Part shown: one piece after another, positions 17,127 to 25,900 of the stretch
Numbering within the stretch: the stretch's first letter is position 1
How the letters are laid out: every line of letters starts with the position of its first letter
Source of the DNA: Desulfobacterales bacterium HSG2
GTDB taxonomy: Bacteria > Desulfobacterota > Desulfobacteria > Desulfobacterales > 4be13
Length of the DNA stretch: 46,102 nt
Assembly: GCA_030378035.1 (NCBI GenBank)
Contig: JAUCGI010000020.1
Span: forward strand, 1 to 46,102
Reading direction: 5' to 3'
Made by a program: the position numbers and the translations under genes
The notes under the pieces: model-generated
Databases searched by the model: none
The model's input: the letters and a program-made list of their open reading frames with translations, nothing else
What the model was told of the DNA's origin: nothing

Positions 17127-17162
17127 GCAATTATCTCAATCGTTAATTGGTCAAATTTATGA
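17103..17162 (+). CDS. 19-residue leader ORF overlapping the HipA-like gene
   Basis: Starting at the second MQHWFFWL copy, this frame encodes 19 residues (seven aromatic or Ile/Val-rich positions at the start, as in a membrane segment). It ends at TGA 17160-17162, which overlaps the ATG of the next gene (ATGA). The GAGGAG ribosome site is much better than anything directly before the kinase gene, so translation of the kinase is probably coupled to this frame. It is most likely an accidental leader made when a gene start was fused here, not a conserved peptide. Confidence 0.45.
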   Translation: MQHWFFWLAIISIVNWSNL

Positions 17163-17998
17163 AATCTGTAACATTAAAAGCTGAGGAAATTCTTCATGAA
17201 TTCCGAAACAGTTCATCACTGCCGGTTTTGGTAACGGCAGGGAATGATTCGTATGTCATTAAATGGAAAGGAAGTGGCGACGGGCATATTGCCAATATAA
17301 TTGACTGGATAGCATTGCATCTGGCAGGACTTGTCGGTATTAACACACCTCAGCCTGTTCTGATCAACGTCGGAAGCGATTTGAGAGATAAGACAGATGA
17401 TGCTGAGATCCGTGATCTGATTGATTTCAGTCAGGGTTTGAATCTGGGCTTAGGTTTTTTAACGGATGCGGTTTTCTACAATCAGGATATTCACGGACGG
17501 TCTGAACCGTCTTATAAAAACAGAATATTCTTTTATGATCTTCTTATGCTGAATATTGACCGCATTGACATAAATCCGAATATGCTTGTCGTGGAAAATC
17601 AGATATATTGCATTGATTTCTCCGCTTCAATGGCTCTCAGAAGCTGCATCACAGGAATTTCTTACAATGAGGAAACTCTGCTTCAGAGGCTGAAACGGCA
17701 TCCGTTTTATTCATTGTCGCCTTGTACGAAATTAAAGCCCGATAATAAATTTTACTTACATCTCCGGAATGTAATTGAAGGAATACCGACAGAATGGCTG
17801 CAATGCGAATCCTCTGAAAGTTTAAAACTGAAACAGAAAATATTCGAGAATATTACAAATTTATTTGAGAATATCCCGGCTATAATAGAAAGGCGACTTG
17901 AAATAATGGCAAAATTGCCGACTAAGACCCGTGAAGAAGAGAGATGCAGGAGTATGAGAAATCGAAAACTTGCGGAACGGAGGTTTTCACGTTTATGA
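17159..17998 (+). CDS. HipA-like kinase domain protein
   Basis: This 279-residue protein matches the short HipA-like kinase family (HipA_2). An N-terminal lobe has YVIKWKGSGDG (nucleotide-binding Lys). The catalytic region has YDLLMLNIDRIDINPNMLV, the N-x-DR...NPN loop, then IYCIDFSAS, the DFG-equivalent metal-binding Asp. It has no N-terminal HTH or HipB neighbour, unlike classical hipBA. The C terminus is Arg-rich. It probably phosphorylates a protein or small molecule; the target is unknown. The start at 17159 overlaps a leader frame by 4 bases. A start at TTG 17147 is possible but has no ribosome site. Confidence 0.75.
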   Translation: MKSVTLKAEEILHEFRNSSSLPVLVTAGNDSYVIKWKGSGDGHIANIIDWIALHLAGLVGINTPQPVLINVGSDLRDKTDDAEIRDLIDFSQGLNLGLGFLTDAVFYNQDIHGRSEPSYKNRIFFYDLLMLNIDRIDINPNMLVVENQIYCIDFSASMALRSCITGISYNEETLLQRLKRHPFYSLSPCTKLKPDNKFYLHLRNVIEGIPTEWLQCESSESLKLKQKIFENITNLFENIPAIIERRLEIMAKLPTKTREEERCRSMRNRKLAERRFSRL

Positions 17999-18134
17999 GG
18001 ACTGAGCAAATCTCAATGATTAATAACCATCAGGCACCTCACTTTTTCCAAGTCCCTAACCCGTAAGTGATCGTGCCAAGATAAATTCGGTTGTTTTACA
18101 ATAATCCGCGCTTACAAAGAAGGAGAAAAATCAG

Positions 18135-18758
18135 ATGAGTTTCATTTCATTGACCGGTCTTGCGTTTGCCATGCTGATTCTGGCTGCAAGCCCCGGTCCG
18201 GGTGTTTTTGCCACAGTTGCAATATCTCTCGCATCAGGCTTCCGGCCTGCTCTGAGTGTTATCGCAGGCATTGTTGTCGGCGACATTGTTTACCTGCTGT
18301 TTGCTGTTTTCGGTCTGTCGGCAGTTGCACAACTGTTCGGCGAGCTGTCTGTCATCGTTAAAATCTGCGGCGGCACTTATCTTGTATGGCTCGGTTTTAA
18401 AATCATTTTTTCAGAACCGTCTGTCAGAACGGAAATGCCGGAGCAGATTCGTGAAAGGAATTCTGAATCCGGAAATTTTTTCAGCGGTCTGATCATAACA
18501 CTTTCAAATCCCAAAGTCATTCTGTTCTACTGCGGCTTTCTGCCGACATTTGCCGATCTGTCGTCACTGAGTCTCACTGACATTGTTACTGTTGCCGGTG
18601 TTGTCAGCTTTGTTCTGAGTTCTGTGCTGATAATGTATGCATATACGGCATCTCAGGCACGCCGCATGTTTTCAGGTCATTCGGCAGTGAAAAGGCTGAA
18701 CCGGGCAGCGGGAGGTGTTATGATTGCAACGGGTCTTGTAATCGCAACCGGTTCATAA
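18135..18758 (+). CDS. LysE/RhtB family amino-acid exporter
   Basis: This 207-residue membrane protein has about six hydrophobic segments. The family signature ASPGPGVFATVAISLASGF lies at residues 13-31, followed by VIAGIVVGDIVYLLFAVFG and KICGGTYLVWLGFKI. The last helix is near GGVMIATGLVIATG. LysE/RhtB proteins export amino acids or related metabolites by proton exchange. There is a GAAGGAG ribosome site. A few bases after its stop lies an attC-like palindrome, so this gene is a candidate integron cassette. Substrate cannot be told from sequence. Confidence 0.88.
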   Translation: MSFISLTGLAFAMLILAASPGPGVFATVAISLASGFRPALSVIAGIVVGDIVYLLFAVFGLSAVAQLFGELSVIVKICGGTYLVWLGFKIIFSEPSVRTEMPEQIRERNSESGNFFSGLIITLSNPKVILFYCGFLPTFADLSSLSLTDIVTVAGVVSFVLSSVLIMYAYTASQARRMFSGHSAVKRLNRAAGGVMIATGLVIATGS

Positions 18759-18769
18759 AGGCAAGAGCA

Positions 18770-18845
18770 TATAACCCGGACGCAAAGGGATTTCGTTCCG
18801 CTATCGCTCCACTCCACCCTTTGCACCGGTGAGTTTAGCGTTAGC
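18770..18845. other. attC-like integron recombination site
   Basis: TAAC at 18772 and GTTA at 18840 form the outer ends. Inside, CCGG-A-CGCAAAGGG pairs with CCCTTTGC-A-CCGG, followed by TGAGTTTAGCGTTAG. This order (CCGGACGC ... GCACCGGTGAG ... GTTAG) resembles environmental integron attC sites, with a ~27-base loop. It starts 13 bases after the LysE stop. The next frame has its ribosome site within 10 bases of the right end, which is cassette-like spacing. The simple-site consensus is imperfect on the left, and no integrase gene is in the window. Confidence 0.5.
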
Positions 18846-18860
18846 GTGCAAAGGAGAATC

Positions 18861-18930
18861 ATGAGAGATAAAATCTATCTTGGAATTAACGGCCATGTAG
18901 TTTGCGTGGATAAAACTGATGGCAGAGATA
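18861..18930 (+). pseudogene. 5' fragment of a PQQ/BamB-like beta-propeller gene
   Basis: After an AAGGAG site, the frame opens with RDKIYLGINGHVVCVDKTDGRD. This resembles the first blade of BamB/PQQ-repeat proteins, where V-x-x-LDx-x-TG-x-x-LW motifs recur. After about 23 codons the sequence switches, out of frame, to a piece of an rtcB gene, and a stop follows at about 18971. Only the gene start is left. Confidence 0.55.
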
Positions 18931-19025
18931 CGGGATGCCTATCGGCTGGATCCTGGCGACAAAAAGCGTGATTATCCCCAATGCCGTCGGAGTCGATATC
19001 GGCTGCGGGATGTGTGCGTTAAGAG
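18929..19025 (+). pseudogene. ~97-bp internal fragment of an rtcB gene
   Basis: This stretch matches 20530-20627 of the intact rtcB gene: TACGGGATGCC at the start, then the region coding for IIPNAVGVDIGCGMCALR. About ten bases differ, so it comes from a diverged rtcB copy. It is joined to the start of a beta-propeller gene on the left and to the response-regulator gene leader on the right. Confidence 0.85.
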
Positions 19026-19041
19026 AGGTTGGAATAAGTTA

Positions 19042-20043
19042 ATGAAAATCCTTATCGTGGATGACAAAACAAATAATGCCCTTTTGTTGGAGATTCTGTT
19101 AAAAGAGGAAGGCTGGCAGACTGTCAGAGCCTCAGACGGGGAAGAGGCTCTGGAAAAACTTCGGGATGGAAATTTTGATCTGATCATCTCTGATATTCTT
19201 ATGCCGGTAATGGACGGATTTGCCTTATGTAAAATAGTAAATGAGGATGATCGCCTGAAAGATATTCCTTTCATCTTTTTAACTGAAACATTTAAAAGTA
19301 GGGAGGATGAGTCACTTGCCTTAAAAGTCGGTGCCGATGCATTCCGTATAAGACCTATGGACCCGACTCTCCTGATAGATATTATTAAACATGACATCAT
19401 GATGATCAGAATCCGCAGATCGCTGAAGTCGAAAAAAAAGGTCCGTTCGGAAAACGAAAAGGATATATATCGGCTTTATAATGCCCGGCTGGTAAAAAAG
19501 CTTGAACACAAAGTATCGGAACTGGAAAATCTGAACAGGGAGAACAGGATACTGTTATCCGAAATTTTCAGTCTGACAAAAGACAACATAGCTTCTGTTA
19601 GCGAAAGAATTTATCAGCTCCGTAATTTATCCGAAACCGATCTCGGAAACCATATTGACATTTTATGCGGCACTCTGTTAAAAGGATACGGAATAAATCC
19701 TGCTGAAATTTCAGTGAAACTGATTTATGACAATATCATTTTCGTTTCACCTGAAACCGCTGTCTGCTGCGGTCTTATCATTAGCGAACTGATGTCAGAC
19801 CGTCTGAAACACGCTATTTTGAAAGATAAATCGGGTGAAATTGAAATAGAGCTTTGTATGACAGATGAGAACGAAATCGGGCTTTACTTCAGAGACAACG
19901 GTATCGGGGTATCCGAAGACTCCGATTTCGACTCTTTCGGTTTGCAATTTATAACCGGTCTGGTTGAATACCAGTTGTGCGGAGAGATGGAACTCTCTTC
20001 GGACAAAGGAACGAACCTTCGGATAAAATTTGAAAACATGTAA
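19042..20043 (+). CDS. Response regulator fused to a degenerate HisKA_2/HATPase module
   Basis: The start at 19042 opens a normal REC domain (KILIVDDKTNN). A longer frame from 18919 only reads through the rtcB fragment. REC keeps the phosphoacceptor Asp (SDILMP, D51) and FLTET, but the conserved Lys is Arg (R104 in RIRP). A coiled coil follows (residues about 145-170), then a region aligned with HisKA_2, in which the usual HHRVKNN box reads F176-S-L-T-K-D-N, so the phosphoacceptor His is gone. The HATPase N-box reads ELMSDRLKHA instead of EL-x-NALKHA, while DNGIGV is kept. The 333-residue protein is probably an ATP-binding pseudokinase or phosphatase output controlled by REC phosphorylation. 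Confidence 0.75.
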   Translation: MKILIVDDKTNNALLLEILLKEEGWQTVRASDGEEALEKLRDGNFDLIISDILMPVMDGFALCKIVNEDDRLKDIPFIFLTETFKSREDESLALKVGADAFRIRPMDPTLLIDIIKHDIMMIRIRRSLKSKKKVRSENEKDIYRLYNARLVKKLEHKVSELENLNRENRILLSEIFSLTKDNIASVSERIYQLRNLSETDLGNHIDILCGTLLKGYGINPAEISVKLIYDNIIFVSPETAVCCGLIISELMSDRLKHAILKDKSGEIEIELCMTDENEIGLYFRDNGIGVSEDSDFDSFGLQFITGLVEYQLCGEMELSSDKGTNLRIKFENM

Positions 20044-20158
20044 AATCGTCCGATGCCGGGGTTTCCGGCACAACAACAGGCACGAGCACAGCAAACGACT
20101 GTTGTGCAAGCTCCTTGAATGTTGTCCCGAAATCTTGGCTGACTCTCTTATAAAAATT

Positions 20159-20355
20159 CTGATTATAACGGATTTTGGGGAGCCCCGAATATGACAACGG
20201 CTTTCAGGATGAAACGGATGTTCCCGGATCAGACATGACAGCGGATTCCGGGGATGAAACGGATATTCCCGGATCGGGGATTAAACGGACATATCCGTTT
20301 AATCCTTGCTATCCGTTGTCATATTCCGGGCCTCCCCAAAATCCGTTATAATCAG
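20159..20355. mobile_element. 197-bp MITE-like element with CTGATTATAACGGATTTT ends
   Basis: About 42 bases at each end are near-perfect inverted repeats, running from CTGATTATAACGG through GGAATATGACAACGG. The interior repeats GATGAAACGGAT-TTCCCGGATC twice and contains a smaller ATTAAACGGATAT-type palindrome. It fills the gap between the response-regulator gene and rtcB and ends 28 bases before the rtcB start. It belongs to the same family as 13985, 28068, 29811 and 37411, but has its own core. Confidence 0.85.
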
Positions 20356-20383
20356 TAAAAATTTATGAAATAAGGATTTAAGC

Positions 20384-21556
20384 ATGGTCACTGTTATTTC
20401 TTCAGAAAAACTGCCTGTCAAATTGTGGTTGGATGACATGCCCGACGGGGCATTGGAGCAGGCAAAACATTTGGCAAACCTGCCTTTCGCATTCAAACAT
20501 GTTGCCATCATGCCTGACAGCCATCAGGGATACGGGATGCCCATCGGCGGGGTTTTGGCGACACAGGGCGTGATTATCCCCAATGCCGTCGGAGTCGATA
20601 TCGGTTGCGGAATGTGTGCGTTAAGAACGCATTTGCAGGAAATCGAACGGAAATCACTGCGGGCAATTACTGACAGAATAGGAGAACTCGTTCCGGTCGG
20701 TTTTGAATGGCATGATGAGCCAAAAAGTCATGATGTCATGCCGGCTCGGAAACCTGAGGCGCACATGCCCGTGGTGTATCAGCAGTATGAAAAAGCACGG
20801 CATCAGATTGGCACACTGGGTGGCGGAAATCATTTTATTGAAATTCAGAAAGGTTCGGACGGGTATGTCTGGATCATGGTTCATTCGGGGAGCCGGAACA
20901 TAGGGGCAAAAATAGCGGATCATTATAACAAGGTGGCAGCAAGGCTGAACAGACAATGGTTTTCACAGATCCCGGAAAAATGGCAGCTCGCCTTTCTGCC
21001 CATAGATACAAAGGAGGCGAAACAGTATCGCAGCGAAATGGAATACTGTGTTGAATTTGCCCTTGCCAATCGTGAGGTGATGATCGGGAATGTCAGAGGC
21101 GCTTTTCATGATGTGCTCGGGATCGGCTCTGATGATTATGATGCGCTGATTAACATTGCTCACAACTATGCCGCAATGGAGAGTCACTATAAGCATAATG
21201 TCATGGTGCATCGCAAGGGGGCGACTCAGGCGAGAGAGGGGCAAATCGGCATCATTCCCGGGTCTCAGGGAACAAAAAGTTATATTGTCCGGGGAAAGGG
21301 AAACCGGGAAAGTTTCATGTCGTGTTCGCACGGCGCAGGCCGGAAGATGGGGAGAAAGCAGGCTGTCCGTGAACTGAGTCTTGAAAGAGAAAAGCGGTTG
21401 CTTGATTCCCAGGGAATCATACATGCCGTTTCAGAGGCAAAAGATCTGGATGAGGCGCCGGGCGCATACAAGGATATTGATGTTGTGATGGATAACCAGA
21501 AAGACCTTGTTGATATTCTTGTCGAACTTTCGCCCTTGGCTGTGATTAAGGGTTAG
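20384..21556 (+). CDS. rtcB: RtcB-family RNA-splicing ligase
   Basis: This 390-residue protein has all the key RtcB residues. The metal-binding Cys is C75 in GVDIGCGM. GGGNHFIE (H150) and HSGSRNIG follow, and the guanylated His is H316 in SCSHGAGR. The N terminus carries MPDSHQGYGMPIGG. RtcB seals 2',3'-cyclic phosphate and 5'-OH RNA ends in a GTP- and Mn-dependent reaction, used in tRNA or rRNA repair. No archease or rtcA gene is beside it, and it appears to be a single-gene unit. A TAAGGA site precedes the ATG. A ~97-bp fragment of a second, diverged rtcB lies 1.5 kb upstream. Confidence 0.95.
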   Translation: MVTVISSEKLPVKLWLDDMPDGALEQAKHLANLPFAFKHVAIMPDSHQGYGMPIGGVLATQGVIIPNAVGVDIGCGMCALRTHLQEIERKSLRAITDRIGELVPVGFEWHDEPKSHDVMPARKPEAHMPVVYQQYEKARHQIGTLGGGNHFIEIQKGSDGYVWIMVHSGSRNIGAKIADHYNKVAARLNRQWFSQIPEKWQLAFLPIDTKEAKQYRSEMEYCVEFALANREVMIGNVRGAFHDVLGIGSDDYDALINIAHNYAAMESHYKHNVMVHRKGATQAREGQIGIIPGSQGTKSYIVRGKGNRESFMSCSHGAGRKMGRKQAVRELSLEREKRLLDSQGIIHAVSEAKDLDEAPGAYKDIDVVMDNQKDLVDILVELSPLAVIKG

Positions 21557-21800
21557 GAGAGATTATAGATGCAGATGCTTTTTCATCAGCAGCCTGAAAA
21601 GTCGGAAAGATTGGGGGATGCAGTTTCTATCCATTGACAAATTGGCATCCTTCATTTGTCAGTTGACACTTCTGAAAGAACAACGGGACGCAGATTCACG
21701 CAGATAAGCGCGGATGAGTCTGTTCCTCAAAAAAAGTGTGAGGTATTTTTGAAGTGATATGAAAGATGCCGATAAATTGATAATATAATAGGAGGTTGTA

Positions 21801-22898
21801 ATGAAACGACGAGATTTTATGGGAAAAATGGGATTGGGAGTGGCTACGGCAGGATTGGCCGGTCCCATGATGGCCGGCAAGGTTCTGGCCGAAGAAAAAC
21901 CGATTACATGGAAACTGGCCACCAGTTGGCCGCCTCAGTTCCCGATTCTGCAGGAGAGTACAGTTCGGATGGCCAAAAATATAGAGACGATGACCGGAGG
22001 ACGGTTAAAAATGGATGTCTATGCAGCCAATGAACTGGTCGGCGCACTGGAAGTTTTTGATGCGGTCAGCCACGGAGTGATCCAGAGCGGTTCAACCGCG
22101 CCGTATTTCTATGCTGACAAAACGCCGGAAGCCCAGTTCTTCTCCGATTATCCGTTCGGAATGACAAACCGGGGCAAACTGGCATGGCTATACTGCGGCG
22201 GCGGCATGGAACTTTTCAGGGAGATGTACGAACCCCACAATCTCTATCCGTTCGTCATGCTGACTACCGGTACTCAGATGGGCGGATGGTTCCGTAAGGA
22301 GATCAGATCCCTGGCCGATCTGAAGGGCTTGAAGATGCGCATTCCGGGAATTCCCGGAAAGGTTCTGAAACGGGCCGGCGTCAGCGTGATCCATATACCC
22401 GGCAGGGACGTTATTATTTCCATGAAGCAGGGAGCGCTCGATGCGGCAGAATGGGCTGCGCCTGCGTACGATGCCGCACTTGATCTTCAGGGCGCGGCCA
22501 ATTATTATTATTATCCTGGCTGGCACGAGCCGGCAACGACTGTTGCCTTTATCGTCAATTCGGATTCATGGAAAGCCTTGCCTGATGATCTGAAAATGTG
22601 CGTTGAAATGGCCTGCTCTGAGAGTACGACCTGGACCCTGGCCACAGCCGACGCGCAAAACGGTGCCGTGCTTAAAAGCCTGCTGGAGAAATACAAAATC
22701 AAACTGAGAAAGTTTCCGGACGATGTTCTCAGGGAACTCCGCCGGCTGACCGATGAGGTGATGGAGGAAGAAGCATCGAAGAATCCCAAATTCAGAAAAG
22801 TATATGATTCGCTGAAAAAGTTCCAGGCCAGTTTCAACGAGTGGATGGAAGCCTCTGAATGGGCCTATATCGACGCCGTGAGAAAACAGAGCTTTTAA
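21801..22898 (+). CDS. TRAP transporter substrate-binding protein (TakP/DctP type)
   Basis: The 365-residue protein opens with a twin-arginine-like signal (MKRRDFMGKMGLG, cleavage near VLAEE). The mature part follows TRAP binding proteins of the TakP branch: TWKLATSWPPQFPILQE, then AQFFSDYPFGM, GGWFRKEIRSLADLKGLKMR with the conserved Arg that binds the carboxylate, and QGALDAAEWAAPAYD. Ligands of this branch are usually keto- or other organic acids. No TRAP membrane subunits are present. The following gene, in the same direction, is a large hybrid kinase separated only by a hairpin, so the binding protein probably serves as its sensor partner. Confidence 0.88.
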   Translation: MKRRDFMGKMGLGVATAGLAGPMMAGKVLAEEKPITWKLATSWPPQFPILQESTVRMAKNIETMTGGRLKMDVYAANELVGALEVFDAVSHGVIQSGSTAPYFYADKTPEAQFFSDYPFGMTNRGKLAWLYCGGGMELFREMYEPHNLYPFVMLTTGTQMGGWFRKEIRSLADLKGLKMRIPGIPGKVLKRAGVSVIHIPGRDVIISMKQGALDAAEWAAPAYDAALDLQGAANYYYYPGWHEPATTVAFIVNSDSWKALPDDLKMCVEMACSESTTWTLATADAQNGAVLKSLLEKYKIKLRKFPDDVLRELRRLTDEVMEEEASKNPKFRKVYDSLKKFQASFNEWMEASEWAYIDAVRKQSF

Positions 22899-22918
22899 GA
22901 AAAAGAGATTGTCCCGAA

Positions 22919-22949
22919 GAAACCGGGTTTTTTCAGGAAACCCGGTTTC
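22919..22949 (+). promoter_or_regulatory. Strong hairpin between TRAP protein and kinase genes
   Basis: GAAACCGGGTTT and AAACCCGGTTTC form a perfect 12-bp stem with a 7-base loop, 20 bases after the TRAP gene stop. No T-run follows, so it is more likely a stability or partial-attenuation element. That would give more binding protein than kinase from one transcript. Confidence 0.6.
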
Positions 22950-22984
22950 CATCCCTGACAAACTTACTTTTGAGGAGAGAAACA

Positions 22985-25900
22985 ATGAAACTTGGAAGCA
23001 AAATGCTGATCGCATTTCTTTTTATCAGCCTAACTCCCTTCATTTCCGTCTGTGCGATCGCTCTGGTGAAATCGAGCAACGCTCTTTCAAAACAGGCGTT
23101 CGGCCATCTGGAAAGCGTTCGGGAAGTCAAAAAAGGGCAGATTGAAAATTTTTGGAAAGAACGCTTCGGCAATGTCCTCGTTCTTTCCAAATCAACCACC
23201 ATCGTCACCGGCCTGAGCAGGTTTGCCGGAGCTTTCCGGGCAGATGAGGGTAAACTCGGAGGCGCTCTCTATTTGTATGCTCAGTTAAAATACGGAAACG
23301 CTATGAAACGATTTGTAAACCAGTATGAATTCGACGATTTATATTTGGTGGACAAGGAGGGAGATATTGTTTTCTCCGTAGCCCACAAACCGGATGAGGG
23401 GCAGAATGTCAGGACCGGCAAGTTAAAGAACTCTCCTCTGGGCAAATGTTTTCAGAACAGCGTGGAAGGTGTTTTCTTTCAGGATTTCAAACCTTACGCC
23501 ATTTGTGATAATCGGTGTCTCGCCTTTTTGGGCGCACCTGTCACCGACGAGTTCAGGAATGAGTTTCTGGGTGTTGTCATACTCAGGCTAACTCCGGTTC
23601 CGATAAACAAAATCATGCTGGAACGATCCGGAATGGGTGAAACCGGAGAGACATATCTGGTAGGAAGCGACATGCTGATGCGGTCCGACACATTTCTCGA
23701 TTCCGTCAATCATTCTGTGGAGGCATCTTTTATAAATGCGGAAAAAGGAAGGATTGACACCCAGGCCAGCCGCGATGCGCTTTCAGGGAAAAGCGGCCGG
23801 AAGATCATCACCAGCTACACAGGGAAAGAGGTTCTTTCAGCCTATTCTCCAGTCAAAGTGGGAGATACAAAATGGGCGCTGATCGCGGAAACGGAGTCGT
23901 CCGAAGCCTTTGAAGCAGTAAACTCACTTTTAATAACTACAGGTGCGATGGCGATTGCCTCTGTTCTGATTATATTTTTCGTTTCTTTTATGCTTACCCG
24001 CAGTATTGTTCATCCGATCACATATCTGCGGGATGCCATGCAGCAGATGCGGACTGGTGAATTAGGAGGACATGTTCATATCAAAAGCCGGGATGAGATC
24101 GGCGATCTTGCGGAATCCTTCAATGAAATGTCGGAAGACCTGGCTGATTCGTATCGGCAAATTGAAATCCAGAATCGGGAATTGCAACGCTTGGACAAAC
24201 TCAAGGATGAATTCCTGGCCAACACCTCCCACGAACTGCGAACCCCGCTCAGCGGCATCATCGGCATTGCCGACTCCATGCTTGACGGGGCGGTGGGACC
24301 GCTGGCAGAGGCGCAGCGGCACAACCTTTCGTTAATTGTATCCAGCGGACGCAGGCTCACCAACTTGGTCAACGACATACTGGACTTCTCAAAACTGAGA
24401 CATCACGATCTTCAGCTTCAGGTGAGACCTCTGGACATGCGGTCCGTCACCGACGTGGTTCTCATGCTGTCTCAGACGATTGTCGGCAACAAGAATCTCC
24501 GGCTTGTCAATCAGATTGAAGCCCGACTCCCCGCTGTCCGGGCCGACGAGGACCGGGTGCAGCAGATTCTGCACAATCTGGTGGGTAATGCCGTCAAATT
24601 CACCGACGCCGGGACGGTCTCCGTGTCCGCCGAAGTTGAAGATGAGTATCTGAGTGTCACCGTCTCCGACACGGGAACTGGCGTTCCGGAAGAGAAGCTT
24701 GACAGAATATTCGAGTCTTTTGAACAGGCCAACGGTTCGACAGCACGGGAATACGGCGGAACAGGGCTGGGGCTGGCTGTCACCAAAAATCTGGTGGAAC
24801 TGCACGGCGGACAGATCCGGGCGGAGTCGGAACCGGGAAAGGGTTCGCACTTCACGTTCACGCTTCCTGTGTCCGGGGACAAGGCCGAACCGGTGCGGGC
24901 CGCGGATATTCTCGCAAGGGACACCCGGGTGGCCGGAATATCGGCAGAGCATGCGGAAATCGGACAGATCGGGGAGCCGGATGTCGCGGACATCCCGCCG
25001 GAACGTCTCTGCGACGGGGATCTGTGCAGAATTCTGGCGGTGGATGACGAGCCGGTCAACCTCCAGGTTCTGAAGAACCAGCTTGCCTCGGAACACTATT
25101 CGGTCACCCTGGCTGCCAATGGCAGAGAAGCGATTGCAGCCATCGAAGACGGTGAGAAGTTCGACCTCGTGCTCCTGGATGTCATGATGCCCGGAATGTC
25201 AGGGTACGAAGTGTGTCAGCGTCTGAGGGACACATATTCGGCAAACGAGCTGCCGGTGGTGATGCTGACCGCCAAAAATCAGATTGACGATCTGGTTGCC
25301 GGCTTCCGATCAGGCGCGAACGATTATCTGACAAAACCGTTCATAAAAGAGGAGCTTCTGAGCCGGATCGAAACCCAGCTTCATCTGAAAGCTCTCAGCG
25401 AACATCTTGAACAGCTTGTCAGGAAGCGCACCCGGCAGCTTGAGGAAGCCCATGCGCAGATTGTGAAATTGGAGAAACAGGCTCTTGAAACACGGATGGC
25501 AGGCGGCTTTGCGCATGAGATGCGGAACGCGCTCGTCAGCGCGAAAATAGCCCTGAAAGCTGTGATCCCGGACGGGGAAACCCTGTGTGAGAAAAACGCT
25601 GGCAGACTGGGTGAGCTGCATGATCTGATAAAAGAGGAGATTCCTGATGAAAAACGGGATGACACACTTGACTGTTTCAAAGAAATTGACCATAATGAGG
25701 AACAAGTGGACAGAGCCCTCGGAATGATAAACCGTTCGGCAGACCGCGCGCTGCACATCACGACTCTGATTCTCGACTATTCCAAGCTGGGGCACGCTGC
25801 CGCAGGTGATGAGGAAGTCCGGCTGCGGGATGTGATCGGAGCAGTTGTGGAAGAACACCGGGACAGGTTTGCCGAACAGAACATTTCGGCACGTCTGGAT

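Noticed and set aside
16041-17130. Minus-strand frames of 131-246 codons opposite the SpoIIE gene
   Set aside because: Antisense shadows of a confidently assigned coding region. Long frames arise from its codon bias.
18919-19041. A longer N terminus for the response regulator starting at 18919
   Set aside because: The extra 41 codons read through the rtcB fragment in a wrong frame and are Arg-rich. The REC domain begins naturally at 19042.
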